Shown here piece after piece: positions 1 to 7,994 of a stretch of DNA of 64,000 nt. The notes beneath the pieces were generated by a model that had not been told where the DNA came from, searched no databases, and worked only from the letters and a program-made list of their open reading frames with translations. Numbering within the stretch: position 1 is the first letter of the stretch; each line of letters starts with the position of its first letter. The DNA is from Archangium lansingense (GTDB lineage Bacteria; Myxococcota; Myxococcia; Myxococcales; Myxococcaceae): assembly GCF_026626635.1 (NCBI RefSeq), contig NZ_JAPNKA010000001.1, positions 9,966,501 to 10,030,500 on the forward strand, in the 5' to 3' direction. A program made the translations under genes and the position numbers.

Positions 1-960
1 GAAGGTCTGCATCCCGTAGGTGTCGAAACCCTGGGAGATGGCGTCCGGAATCTCCTTCGTCCGGTCCTTGTCCTCGATGAGCTCCTTCACGCGGGCGGTG
101 CAGCGCAGCACCTCCACCGCGGCCACGCGGCCCTTGCCATCCGCGCGCGGAATCAGACGCTGGCTCACCACCGCCTTGAGCACGCTCGCGAGCTGGATGC
201 GCACCTGCTTCTGCTGGTACGGCGGGAAGGCCGAGACGATGCGGTTGACGGTCTCCGTGGCGTCCAGCGTGTGCAGCGTGGACATCACCAGGTGGCCCGT
301 CTCCGCCGCCGCGAGCGCCGTCTCGATGGTCTCGTGGTCACGCATTTCGCCCACGAGGATGACGTCTGGATCCTGCCGCAGCGCGCTCTTGAGCGCCTGG
401 GCAAACGACATCGTGTCCACGCCCACCTCGCGCTGGTTCACGATGGAGCGCTTGTCCCGGATGAGGAACTCGATCGGATCCTCGATCGTCATGATGTGGT
501 TCGTCTCGGTGGCGTTGATGTGATCGATCATCGCCGCGAGCGTGGTGGACTTACCCGAGCCCGTCGTACCGGTGACGAGGATGAGGCCGCGCTCGTCCAG
601 GCAGATCTTCTCCAGGATGGGCGGCAGCATCAGCTCCTTGATGGCCATCACCTTGGTGGGGATGACGCGCATCACCGCGCCAATGGTGCCGCGCTGCTGG
701 AAGACGTTGACGCGGAAGCGGCCCAGCCCGGGGACGCCGTAGGCCAGGTCCACCTCGTTGCTCTGCTTGAACTTCTCCTTCTGGAACTCGTTCATGATGC
801 CGAAGACCATGCGCGCCACCTCCTCGGGTGGCAGGCGCTTGCCGTCCTTCAGCGGTACGAGCGAACCGTCGACACGGAACATGGGCGGCAGGCCCGCCTT
901 GAGGTGGATGTCGGAGGCGCCGCCGCGGAGCGCAATCTGGAGGATCTCGTTGAGTTCCAT
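1..960 (-). CDS. pilT: Type IV pilus retraction ATPase PilT (3' end cut by window)
   Basis: Hexameric ATPase that depolymerises type IV pili at the inner-membrane base and so powers twitching motility. The 320 residues visible begin MELNEILQIALRGGASDIHLK, the usual PilT N-terminus. They continue through the Walker A motif TGTTGSGKST, the Asp-box region TIEDPIEFL, the Walker B segment PDVILVGEMRD and the His-box segment TGHLVMSTLHT. The frame is open to the window edge, so the last ~40-50 residues and the stop lie outside. The start at 960 is the natural one because it gives the family N-terminus. It is separate from the minor-pilin operon at 7995-15567, which belongs to the same machine. Confidence 0.95.
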   Translation of the reverse strand, partial: MELNEILQIALRGGASDIHLKAGLPPMFRVDGSLVPLKDGKRLPPEEVARMVFGIMNEFQKEKFKQSNEVDLAYGVPGLGRFRVNVFQQRGTIGAVMRVIPTKVMAIKELMLPPILEKICLDERGLILVTGTTGSGKSTTLAAMIDHINATETNHIMTIEDPIEFLIRDKRSIVNQREVGVDTMSFAQALKSALRQDPDVILVGEMRDHETIETALAAAETGHLVMSTLHTLDATETVNRIVSAFPPYQQKQVRIQLASVLKAVVSQRLIPRADGKGRVAAVEVLRCTARVKELIEDKDRTKEIPDAISQGFDTYGMQTF

Positions 961-1047
961 GAATGCTCCGGATGGTAGCACGCCAAACAGATCCGACGAG
1001 GGGGGCCATGGACGGGGCGCGCTCGCCTGCCCTGGCCCGCAAAGCAC

Positions 1048-1081
1048 CACGGCGGAGGCTCCCGAAGGAACCCCCGCCGTG
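1048..1081 (-). terminator. Strong hairpin terminator behind rplM-rpsI
   Basis: Read on the minus strand, an outer arm CACGGCGG (1081-1074) pairs with CCGCCGTG (1055-1048). The pairing continues inward to a TTCG tetraloop, giving about 15 paired positions including wobbles. It lies 33 bases past the rpsI stop. There is no long U tract after it, so the termination role is inferred from the stem and the position. Confidence 0.7.
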
Positions 1082-1113
1082 TGAGTACTCCAGCGATTCC
1101 GCGTGAGAGCGGA

Positions 1114-1515
1114 TTAGCGCTTGGAGAACTGGAACCGGCGACGCGCGCCCGGCTGGCCGTACTTCTTGCGCTCGACGGCGCGGGCATCACGGGTGAGGAA
1201 GCCGGCCTTCTTCAGCGCGGGGCGGAAGTCGGGGTTGTAGTTGCACAGCGCACGGGACAGGCCGTGGCGGATGGCGCCGGCCTGGCCGCTCAGACCGCCG
1301 CCGCGCACGTTGACCTCGATGTCGATCTTGCCCTTCTGCTCCAGCACGTCCAGCGGCTGGTTCAGAATCATCTTCGACGTCTCGCGGCCGAAGTACACGT
1401 TGATGTCGCGGCCGTTGACAATCACAACACCAGTGCCCGGGCGGATCCACACGCGCGCGGTGGCCTCCTTGCGGCGGCCGGTGCCATAGAAACCCTTCTC
1501 GGTGGCGGTAGCCAT
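1114..1515 (-). CDS. rpsI: 30S ribosomal protein S9
   Basis: Small-subunit ribosomal protein that contacts the P-site tRNA with its C-terminal tail. The 133-residue product has the family hallmarks: FYGTGRRKEATARVWI near the start, INVYFGR, the glycine-rich VRGGGLSGQAGAIRHGLSRA, and the basic end KYGQPGARRRFQFSKR. It lies 51 bases downstream of rplM in the same direction. This is the conserved rplM-rpsI operon, and a strong hairpin follows it. Confidence 0.98.
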   Translation of the reverse strand: MATATEKGFYGTGRRKEATARVWIRPGTGVVIVNGRDINVYFGRETSKMILNQPLDVLEQKGKIDIEVNVRGGGLSGQAGAIRHGLSRALCNYNPDFRPALKKAGFLTRDARAVERKKYGQPGARRRFQFSKR

Positions 1516-1566
1516 GTCGTCTCTTCTCTAAATAGGGTGCGGAAAGTGGGGAAGGAAGGACAGCGC

Positions 1567-2013
1567 TTACGCCTCGACCTCGCGCGTCGCGGGCTTCTGG
1601 GCGGCGTGCGGGTGGGTGTCACCGGCGTACACCTTGAGCTTGGTCATCATCTGACGGCCCAGGGCGTTGCGCGGCAGCATGCGGCGCACGGCGTTGAGGA
1701 TGATGTCCTCGGGGTGCCGGGCGCGCAGCTTGGCCAGGTTGGTGCTCTTCAGACCACCCGGGAAACCGGCGAGCGTGTGCCGGTAGTACATCTTGTCCTG
1801 CTCCTTCGTCCCCGTCACCTTCACCTTGTCGGCGTTGATGACGATGACGTGGTCACCCGTGTCGATGGACGGGGTGTACATGGGCTTGTGCTTGCCCTTG
1901 AGCAGCGTGGCGATCTGGCTCGCCGCGCGGCCCAACACCTTGCCGTTCAGGTCGATGATGTGCCACTCGCGCTTGATATCCGCCGGCTTCGCGCTGTAGG
2001 TCCTCTGCGACAT
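1567..2013 (-). CDS. rplM: 50S ribosomal protein L13
   Basis: Large-subunit assembly protein of 148 residues. Visible family features are WHIIDLNGKVLGRAASQIATLL near the start, GDHVIVINADKVKVTG, the YYRHTLAGFPGG segment, and the GMLP-type element RRMLPRNALGRQMMTKLKVY. The frame is open further upstream to 2070, but the start at 2013 (MSQRTYSAKP) has a GGAG element nine bases ahead and matches the family length. It is the first gene of the rplM-rpsI pair. Confidence 0.97.
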   Translation of the reverse strand: MSQRTYSAKPADIKREWHIIDLNGKVLGRAASQIATLLKGKHKPMYTPSIDTGDHVIVINADKVKVTGTKEQDKMYYRHTLAGFPGGLKSTNLAKLRARHPEDIILNAVRRMLPRNALGRQMMTKLKVYAGDTHPHAAQKPATREVEA

Positions 2014-2156
2014 TGTTTGAACTCCAAAAGCATGGTTGGCGCCTGAAGCGCCTGTAGCCGTAGCAACCACGGGTCCCGCTCGTAAACTTCCAAGCCGGCC
2101 CGGAAAGGCCGACCGTCTTAGAGGGGGGCGGGGGGCAAGTCAAGGTCGCACTGCGT

Positions 2157-4277
2157 TCACCGTGCCCCACCTGTGGTTCCGGTAGCGGCGGGCGCCCCGG
2201 GTGTCGGGCCAGCCACGGTCGGTTTGGACCCAGGGGTCGCTCCCCCGCTTGCCCCCGGAGCCTTGAAACGCTCCTTGAGGTTGGCGAAGAAGTTCTTCTC
2301 CTGATCGGTGGGAGGGCCTTTGCGCGGTGCGTCAAGGTCCATGACCTCCACCAGCTCCGGGGGGATGTCCTCCAGGAAGCGCGAGGGAGTGCGCGGCACC
2401 TCCTTGCCCCGCTTCACCCGCATGGCGGATCGGGTGAGGTAGAGGAGCTCCTTGGCCCGGGTGATGCCCACGTAGCAGAGCCGGCGCTCCTCCTCGAGGT
2501 TCTGGGCCTCGCCCTGCATGCCCTTGTGGGGCATCAGCTCCTCCTCCATCCCGATGAAGAAGACCACCCGGTACTCCAGACCCTTGGAGGCGTGGAGGGT
2601 CATCATCGTGACGGCCTTGTGCGCCCCGGGCACCTCCTCCTCTTCCTGGCGGGTGTCGAGGCTGAGCCGGTTGAGGTAGGTGAGCAGGCTGGCCTTGGGC
2701 CCTTCGCGCTTCTCGAAGGATTCCAGGGAGTTGATGACGTGGTCGATGGACTTGAGCTTCCGGTCCGCGCTGGCCTGCGAGGTGGTGAGCGACTTCGCGT
2801 CGTCCTTGTAGCCGATCTCCTCCAGCAGCTTGCGCGTCGTCGCCGCCAGGTGGCCCTGCTCGTAGCTCTGCCGGTAGCGCTCGACGAGCTGGAGGAAGTC
2901 CTTCACCTTCTCGGCGGCGCCCTTGGGCAGGTCCTCGTAGCGATCGGCGCGCTCCATGGCACCCCAGAGCGTCACGCTGTCGCGCCGCGCGTGCGCCACC
3001 AGCCGCTCCATGGTGACGTCGCCGATGCCACGCGCAGGGACATTGATGATGCGCAGCAGCGCCGTCTCGTCCCGCGGGTTGGCGATCAGCTTGAAGTAGG
3101 CGATGACGTCCTTTACCTCGCGCCGATCGAAGAACTCGCTGCCCGACACCACCTCGTAGCGGATGCTCTTCTCGCGCAGCGCCTCCTCGATGGGACGCGA
3201 CTGGCCGTTGACGCGGTAGAGGATGGAGATTTCATCCGCCGGAATCCCTTCGGCCAGCAGCCGGGAGATCTCCGTGGCCACGTACCGGGCCTCGTCCTCC
3301 TCGGTGGGGGCCGTCACCACCTTGATGCGCGTGCCGCCCTTGCGATCGGACCACATCTTCTTGGCCTTGCGCTCGGGGTTCTTGGCGATCACCGCGTTGG
3401 CCGCGTCCAGCACCACCTGCGTGGAGCGGTAGTTCTGCTCCAGCCGCACCTCCTTGGCCCCGGCGAAGTACTTGTCGAAGCTCAGGATGTTGCGCACCTC
3501 GGCGCCGCGCCAGCTGTAGATGCACTGGTCGTCGTCCCCCACCACGCACACGTTGCGCGTCTCGCCGCTGGCCAGCAGCGTCAACAGATCGATCTGGGCC
3601 TGGTTGGTGTCCTGGAACTCGTCCACCAGCAGGTAGCGGAAGCGCTGGGTGTACTTCTGCCGCAGGTCCTCGTGCTCGCGCAGCAGCCTCGAGGGGAGGA
3701 TGAGCAGGTCATCGAAGTCCACCGAGCCCTGCGCCTTGAGCGCGAGCTGGTAGGCCTCGTAGACCATGTGGGCGATGAGATCGTAGTCGTCCCCCATCCC
3801 CTCCCCCAACGGCTCGGGCGTCTTGCCGGCGTTCTTCGCCTTGGAGATGAGGGTGAGCACCTTGCGGGCATCGAAGGTACGGTCGTCGATGCGCCGCTCG
3901 CGCATGGCCCGCTTGATGATGGCCGCCTGATCTCCCTGGTCCGCGATGGTGAACTTCTTGGGCCAGCCCAGCCGGTAGATGTCCTCGCGGAGCATCTCGG
4001 CGCCGAAGGCATGGAAGGTGCACACCAGCACGTTCTGGGCCCGGGGGCCCGCCATGTGCACCAGCCGCTCCTTCATCTCCGTGGCGGCCTTGTTGGTGAA
4101 GGTCACGGCCAGGATGTTGCGGGCCAGCAGCCCACCTGGCCGCTTGTCGAGCAGGTGGACGATCCGGTTGGTGATGACGCGAGTCTTACCGCTGCCTGCG
4201 CCCGCCAGCACCAGGAGGGGGCCCTCGGTGGTGAGCACGGCTTCGCGCTGCGGGGGGTTGAGCTTCGAGAGGTCCAT
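2157..4277 (-). CDS. UvrD/PcrA-type ATP-dependent DNA helicase
   Basis: Superfamily 1A 3'-5' helicase for nucleotide excision repair, mismatch repair or clearing of recombination intermediates. Its 706 residues are a normal length. Motif I is GAGSGKTR at about residue 26; then come DEFQDTN (motif II), GDDDQCIYSWRGA (motif III), QNYRST (motif IV), TLHASKGLEYRVVF (motif V) and CYVGITRAKELLYL (motif VI). The C-terminal ~50 residues are Pro/Gly/Thr-rich and probably disordered. It is divergent from the lipoprotein gene at 4312, with only 34 bases between the two starts, so their promoters must overlap. PcrA, UvrD and Rep cannot be told apart from sequence alone. Confidence 0.93.
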   Translation of the reverse strand: MDLSKLNPPQREAVLTTEGPLLVLAGAGSGKTRVITNRIVHLLDKRPGGLLARNILAVTFTNKAATEMKERLVHMAGPRAQNVLVCTFHAFGAEMLREDIYRLGWPKKFTIADQGDQAAIIKRAMRERRIDDRTFDARKVLTLISKAKNAGKTPEPLGEGMGDDYDLIAHMVYEAYQLALKAQGSVDFDDLLILPSRLLREHEDLRQKYTQRFRYLLVDEFQDTNQAQIDLLTLLASGETRNVCVVGDDDQCIYSWRGAEVRNILSFDKYFAGAKEVRLEQNYRSTQVVLDAANAVIAKNPERKAKKMWSDRKGGTRIKVVTAPTEEDEARYVATEISRLLAEGIPADEISILYRVNGQSRPIEEALREKSIRYEVVSGSEFFDRREVKDVIAYFKLIANPRDETALLRIINVPARGIGDVTMERLVAHARRDSVTLWGAMERADRYEDLPKGAAEKVKDFLQLVERYRQSYEQGHLAATTRKLLEEIGYKDDAKSLTTSQASADRKLKSIDHVINSLESFEKREGPKASLLTYLNRLSLDTRQEEEEVPGAHKAVTMMTLHASKGLEYRVVFFIGMEEELMPHKGMQGEAQNLEEERRLCYVGITRAKELLYLTRSAMRVKRGKEVPRTPSRFLEDIPPELVEVMDLDAPRKGPPTDQEKNFFANLKERFKAPGASGGATPGSKPTVAGPTPGAPAATGTTGGAR

Positions 4278-4311
4278 TGCGCGCGGCCCGGGGATACCCT
4301 TTGATTCTCCC

Positions 4312-4914
4312 GTGCGCGACTATTCTTTTCTCCGACCGCTCATTCTCCTCGCGCTCGTCGCGGGCACCGCCTGCACCGATGGTGGAAAAAAGACACCGGG
4401 AGACGCGGACAGCACGGCCGCGAACACCCTGGCGACCTTCCCCTGCGCTCATTTCGAGGACTTGCAGGCCTTCCTTCCGGAAAAACTGGAAGGTCTGGAG
4501 CGCTCGCAGGAGGCAGGCTCCACCGGCCGGTACGGCGACGTGTCCGTCAGCGAGGCCGAGCGCAGCTTCACCCACGGTGAGGATCGGGAAGTGAAGGTGC
4601 GCATCGTGGACACCTCTCTGGGCAAGAAGCTGGGGCAGGCCATCCGCGCCGCGGCCGAGGAGGGCCGGAGCCGGGCCACGAATGATCCCACCGCCCCCAT
4701 CTTCTGGAAGGACAAGGAGGCGGTGGGCTTCGTACGCTACGACGCCTCGACCGGACAGGCCGAGGCGAGCCTGCTGGTGGGCAACCGGTACGTGGTGGCG
4801 GTGAGCAGCCGCGGATTCCCGGGCACCGTGGAGGTGCGCCGGGTGGCACGAGACATCGACCTCGAGGGGCTGGCGCAGTTGCACCAGGCCCCCGGCGGCA
4901 CGGACCGCCAATGA
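4312..4914 (+). CDS. Putative lipoprotein of unknown function
   Basis: A 200-residue product begins at GTG 4312. It has a hydrophobic signal segment (LRPLILLALVAGTAC) ending in a possible lipidated cysteine, then a charged linker and a mixed alpha/beta-looking domain. That domain contains VKVRIVDTSLGKKLG, FWKDKEAVGFVRYDAS and LLVGNRYVVAVSSRGF. The pattern resembles periplasmic proteins of unknown function and I do not recognise the family. The stop overlaps the start of the next gene as ATGA, so the two are probably translationally coupled. GTG 4312 is the only in-frame start that puts the signal peptide at the N-terminus. Confidence 0.7.
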   Translation: MRDYSFLRPLILLALVAGTACTDGGKKTPGDADSTAANTLATFPCAHFEDLQAFLPEKLEGLERSQEAGSTGRYGDVSVSEAERSFTHGEDREVKVRIVDTSLGKKLGQAIRAAAEEGRSRATNDPTAPIFWKDKEAVGFVRYDASTGQAEASLLVGNRYVVAVSSRGFPGTVEVRRVARDIDLEGLAQLHQAPGGTDRQ

Positions 4915-5420
4915 AAGGAGCTTCTGTGGTGAAGGACAGAGGGTCGCGGGTGAATGTACCGGAGACGCTCGAGCAGGAGGCCCAGGCGCGCCAGCAGGTG
5001 GCCGGCATGGGCAAGCGAGAGTTCCTCGAGCAGTACCAGCGGCTCGCCAAGCTGTACACGGCGGACCCGGGCAACCCCGGCTCCTATGCGTGCGAGGGCT
5101 GTGAGCGGTGCGCCAACTGCATGTTCTGCAAGGACTGCGACAGCTGCTACCAGTGCACCCACTGCACCCGCTGCGAGCTGTGCAACAACTGCTCGCACTG
5201 CGTGGACTGCAAGCAGTGCCACAACTGCGCCTACTGCGTGCAGAGCGAGAACTGCACCACCAGCGCCTACCTGGTGCTGTGCCGCAACATGTCCGACAGC
5301 AACTACTGCTTCGGCAGCGTGGGCCTCTCCAAGAAGGACTTCTACATCCTCAACGTCCCCTTCCCCCGCACCGAGTACTTCAAGCAGGTGAAGCGGCTGC
5401 GCGAGGAGATGGGCATCTGA
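4911..5420 (+). CDS. Cysteine-repeat protein with a strict CxxCxxC array
   Basis: A 169-residue protein with no signal peptide. Residues 61-109 hold 17 cysteines at an exact three-residue period (CxxCxxC and so on), with four more scattered cysteines by about residue 137. The C-terminal part reads NYCFGSVGLSKKDFYILN and then FKQVKRLREEMGI. The first 60 residues look helical. Such an array could bind several metal ions or form a disulphide-rich solenoid; I cannot assign a function. Similar proteins exist in myxobacteria, some labelled CaiB/BaiF, a name the sequence does not justify. Its start overlaps the stop of the lipoprotein gene (ATGA), pointing to joint expression. Confidence 0.85.
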   Translation: MKGASVVKDRGSRVNVPETLEQEAQARQQVAGMGKREFLEQYQRLAKLYTADPGNPGSYACEGCERCANCMFCKDCDSCYQCTHCTRCELCNNCSHCVDCKQCHNCAYCVQSENCTTSAYLVLCRNMSDSNYCFGSVGLSKKDFYILNVPFPRTEYFKQVKRLREEMGI

Positions 5421-5449
5421 CCCGGGCCCCCCCCGGACCCTCCCCTGGC

Positions 5450-6649
5450 CTACAGCAGGACGCGGACGAAGAACGCCTTGAGGTACTCGGTCTCCGGCAG
5501 GCCACCGAGCACCGGGTGGTCCAACCCCGCGCCTCGGCGCTCCAGAATCTGCACCGGCCGCTTCGCGTCCGCGGCGGCCGAGAGCACCATCTCCTCGAAG
5601 GCCTCGCGCGTCAGCTTGCCGGAGCACGAGCACGTGACGAGCAGGCCCTCGGGGCGCAGGCACTTGAGGGCGCGCAGGTTGAGCTCGTGGTAGGCGCGCA
5701 GCGCGGTGGCCAGGCCCTCGCGCCGCTTGGCCAGCCCCGGTGGATCCACCACCACCGTGTCGAAGCGGCGGCCGGACTCGGAGAAGCGGCGCAGCACGTC
5801 GAAGGCGTTGGCGTTCTCCACCGTGACATTGGTGCGACCGTTGCGCGCGGCGTTCGCCCGGGCCCTCTCGGAGGCCTTCGGGTCCTGCTCCACCGCCAGC
5901 ACCGAGTCGCAGGTGCGGCTGAGCGCCAGCGCGAAGCCCCCATGGTAGCTGAAGAGGTCCAACCCCTCGCCTCGGGCCAGCTCGCCCGCGCGCACGTGGT
6001 TGTCCACCTGGTCCAGGAAGGCGCCCGTCTTCATGTCGCCCAGCAGGTCCACCTCGAAGAGGTTCTCCCCCTCGTGGTAGCTGAAGCGGGCCTCGCCCTC
6101 ACCGTGCAGCAGCTTCACCTCGCGAGAGAGGCCCTCGAAGTCGCGGCCCGAGGCATCGTCGCGACACACCACATGGGTGGCCCCGGTGAGCTCGGCCAGC
6201 GTGCGCGCCACCCACTCCTTGCGCACGTCCATGCCCTCGGAGAGCGTCTGCAGTGACAGGCCCGCGCCGTAGCGGTCCACGAAGAGGCCGGGCAGCAGGT
6301 CCGCCTCGCCGTGCACCAGGCGCAGGCCGTCCCGCTGGCGCAGCAGCGCGCGCCGGGCGAGCGACAGCTCCAGGCGGTGGCGCAGGAAGGCCTCGTCCAC
6401 CTTCTCCTCGGAAGGACCCTTGCGCGTCAGCAGCCTCAGTGCCAGCGGCGAGCGCTGCGCGTAGAAGGCCTGGCCTACGGGGTTACCCTGCGGATCCACC
6501 ACCGACACCACGGCGCCGCGCTCCTGGGTCTGGGGCGGCTCCAGCAGCTCGGTGCGGTACAGCCAGGGGTGGCCCCGGCGAAGGGCTTTGGCCCCCTTGA
6601 GGCTCACGCGGGCGGTGGGGGGGGATGGGCGAACCATGTCTCGTGTCAC
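5450..6649 (-). CDS. RlmI-like 23S rRNA m5C methyltransferase (SAM-dependent, PUA domain)
   Basis: A 399-residue class I methyltransferase of the RlmI/YccW family, which methylates a cytosine of 23S rRNA. The N-terminal PUA-like segment (RVSLKGAKALRRGHPWLYR) binds RNA. The SAM site is around GLDLFSYHGGFALALSR; the catalytic region has VVVDPPGLAKRREG, and TCSCSGKLT carries the cysteine expected for m5C chemistry. It starts at GTG 6649, overlapping the previous stop as GTGA. MVRPSP at 6637 is an alternative start. It is coupled to the TPR lipoprotein gene upstream. Confidence 0.88.
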   Translation of the reverse strand: MTRDMVRPSPPTARVSLKGAKALRRGHPWLYRTELLEPPQTQERGAVVSVVDPQGNPVGQAFYAQRSPLALRLLTRKGPSEEKVDEAFLRHRLELSLARRALLRQRDGLRLVHGEADLLPGLFVDRYGAGLSLQTLSEGMDVRKEWVARTLAELTGATHVVCRDDASGRDFEGLSREVKLLHGEGEARFSYHEGENLFEVDLLGDMKTGAFLDQVDNHVRAGELARGEGLDLFSYHGGFALALSRTCDSVLAVEQDPKASERARANAARNGRTNVTVENANAFDVLRRFSESGRRFDTVVVDPPGLAKRREGLATALRAYHELNLRALKCLRPEGLLVTCSCSGKLTREAFEEMVLSAAADAKRPVQILERRGAGLDHPVLGGLPETEYLKAFFVRVLL

Positions 6650-7842
6650 TCCAGGCCGCGGGCGGCCAGTTCCAGATCGTCCTCGCCCCGAAGGTGCCCC
6701 ACTTCGTGGAGTAACGTCACTTTTATCTGCTCCCGCAGCTCATCCCGGGTGCGCACCGCCCGGGCAAGGTTGAGGCGGTAGAGGGCCACCGAGCGACAGG
6801 GCGTCTCCGAGCCGTCGCAAGGCTCGCCCAGCGGCGGGCCCCGGAAGAGGCCGAGGATGGCCGGAGACAGGGGCGGCTCGCCGGAGAGCAGGTCCTCTTC
6901 CGCGGGCAGCTCCTCGGCGCGCACCGGCACCCCAGTCAAGTCCTTCCGCATGTCCTCGGGGAGGGCCGACACCGCGCGGGCCACCTCCTCACGGAACTCG
7001 GCCTCGGTGGGCATGGGGGGCGTGGGGAAGTCCTCCGGCGACAGCACCCGTGCCTTGTCGAAGTGCACCTGCGCCTGCTTCCACTTCCCCTCGCGCTCCA
7101 GCAACAACCCAAGGTGGTAGTGCGCGTGCGCCCCTCGCTGCGAATCACCTACCAGGGAGGCAAAGGCGGCTCGGGCCTCGGCGAAGCGGCACAGCTCGAA
7201 GAGGGCCAGGGCCTTCTCGTAGGCGGCCTCGTGGTTGTCCGGCTCGCGCGCCAGGACAATCTGAGCGCGCTGGAGGGCCTCGGCGGCCTGCCCCAGGTCA
7301 TTGAGCGCCATGGCGGCCACCAGGGCGAAGCGGGGCAGCAGCTCCGGCGCCATGTCGGCTTGGGAGAGCCCGCGCTCGGCATAGAGGGCACCCAGCTCGT
7401 CGTGCTCGCGGCTGGAGGGCAGCTGCACGGCGAAGAGGTGCGCCGCGCCGAGCAGCGCGTCCGGCTGGCCCGGATCAAGGGCCAGCGCCCGAGCGTAGGC
7501 CAACTGGGCCTCCGCCGTGCGTTGGAGGGCGGCCAGCGCCTCACCCCGCGCCGAATGGGCAGCAGCGGAGTCCGGCTCCAGGGCCGAGGCCTGGGCCGCG
7601 CAGGAGAGGGCCTCCGGGTACTTGCCGCTGTCGAGGTAGTCCAACGCCGCGCTGAGCGGAGAGGTTCCCCGGGCCCGGCAGGGAGGAAGGGGCTCGGGCA
7701 CGGGGGCGACGGGCGCGGGCGCCGGTGCCGAGGCAACCGCGGGCGTGCCCGCGTCGGGAACGGCGGGAGCGGACGTGGAGCACGTCCACTGGCAGGCACC
7801 GAGGAGAAGGAAACAGAGGGCGAACGGACCGCGCCGGGACAT
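6646..7842 (-). CDS. TPR-repeat lipoprotein with a C-terminal zincin-like HExxH motif
   Basis: A 398-residue lipoprotein with signal segment FALCFLLLGAC and lipidated Cys16. Pro/Ala-rich spacer sequence is followed by several tetratricopeptide repeats (about residues 70-260; motifs such as ALSCAAQASALEPDSAAAH and AYARALALDPGQPDALLGAA). The C-terminal ~120 residues end with LLHEVGHLRGEDD. That HEVGH plus downstream Asp resembles the small MMP-like zincin family (PF06262), here fused behind TPRs. Whether it is proteolytically active is not shown by the sequence. It overlaps the methyltransferase gene by four bases. Confidence 0.8.
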   Translation of the reverse strand: MSRRGPFALCFLLLGACQWTCSTSAPAVPDAGTPAVASAPAPAPVAPVPEPLPPCRARGTSPLSAALDYLDSGKYPEALSCAAQASALEPDSAAAHSARGEALAALQRTAEAQLAYARALALDPGQPDALLGAAHLFAVQLPSSREHDELGALYAERGLSQADMAPELLPRFALVAAMALNDLGQAAEALQRAQIVLAREPDNHEAAYEKALALFELCRFAEARAAFASLVGDSQRGAHAHYHLGLLLEREGKWKQAQVHFDKARVLSPEDFPTPPMPTEAEFREEVARAVSALPEDMRKDLTGVPVRAEELPAEEDLLSGEPPLSPAILGLFRGPPLGEPCDGSETPCRSVALYRLNLARAVRTRDELREQIKVTLLHEVGHLRGEDDLELAARGLE

Positions 7843-7994
7843 GGGGAGCCGCAGGCTACGGCATCGCCCTCACCTCGGGAAGGTATCTGCCGCCTGCTCG
7901 CTCGCCCTCCACGGCCTCCCCTCCCCCGCAAAACGGCGGGGCCCGCCATCGCCGCGCGGCGAGGACGGGCCCCAGAGAGACGCTCAACCCTGGC

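Noticed and set aside
2526..4304. Plus-strand open frame of about 590 codons
   Set aside because: Antisense to the UvrD/PcrA helicase, whose motifs are unambiguous.
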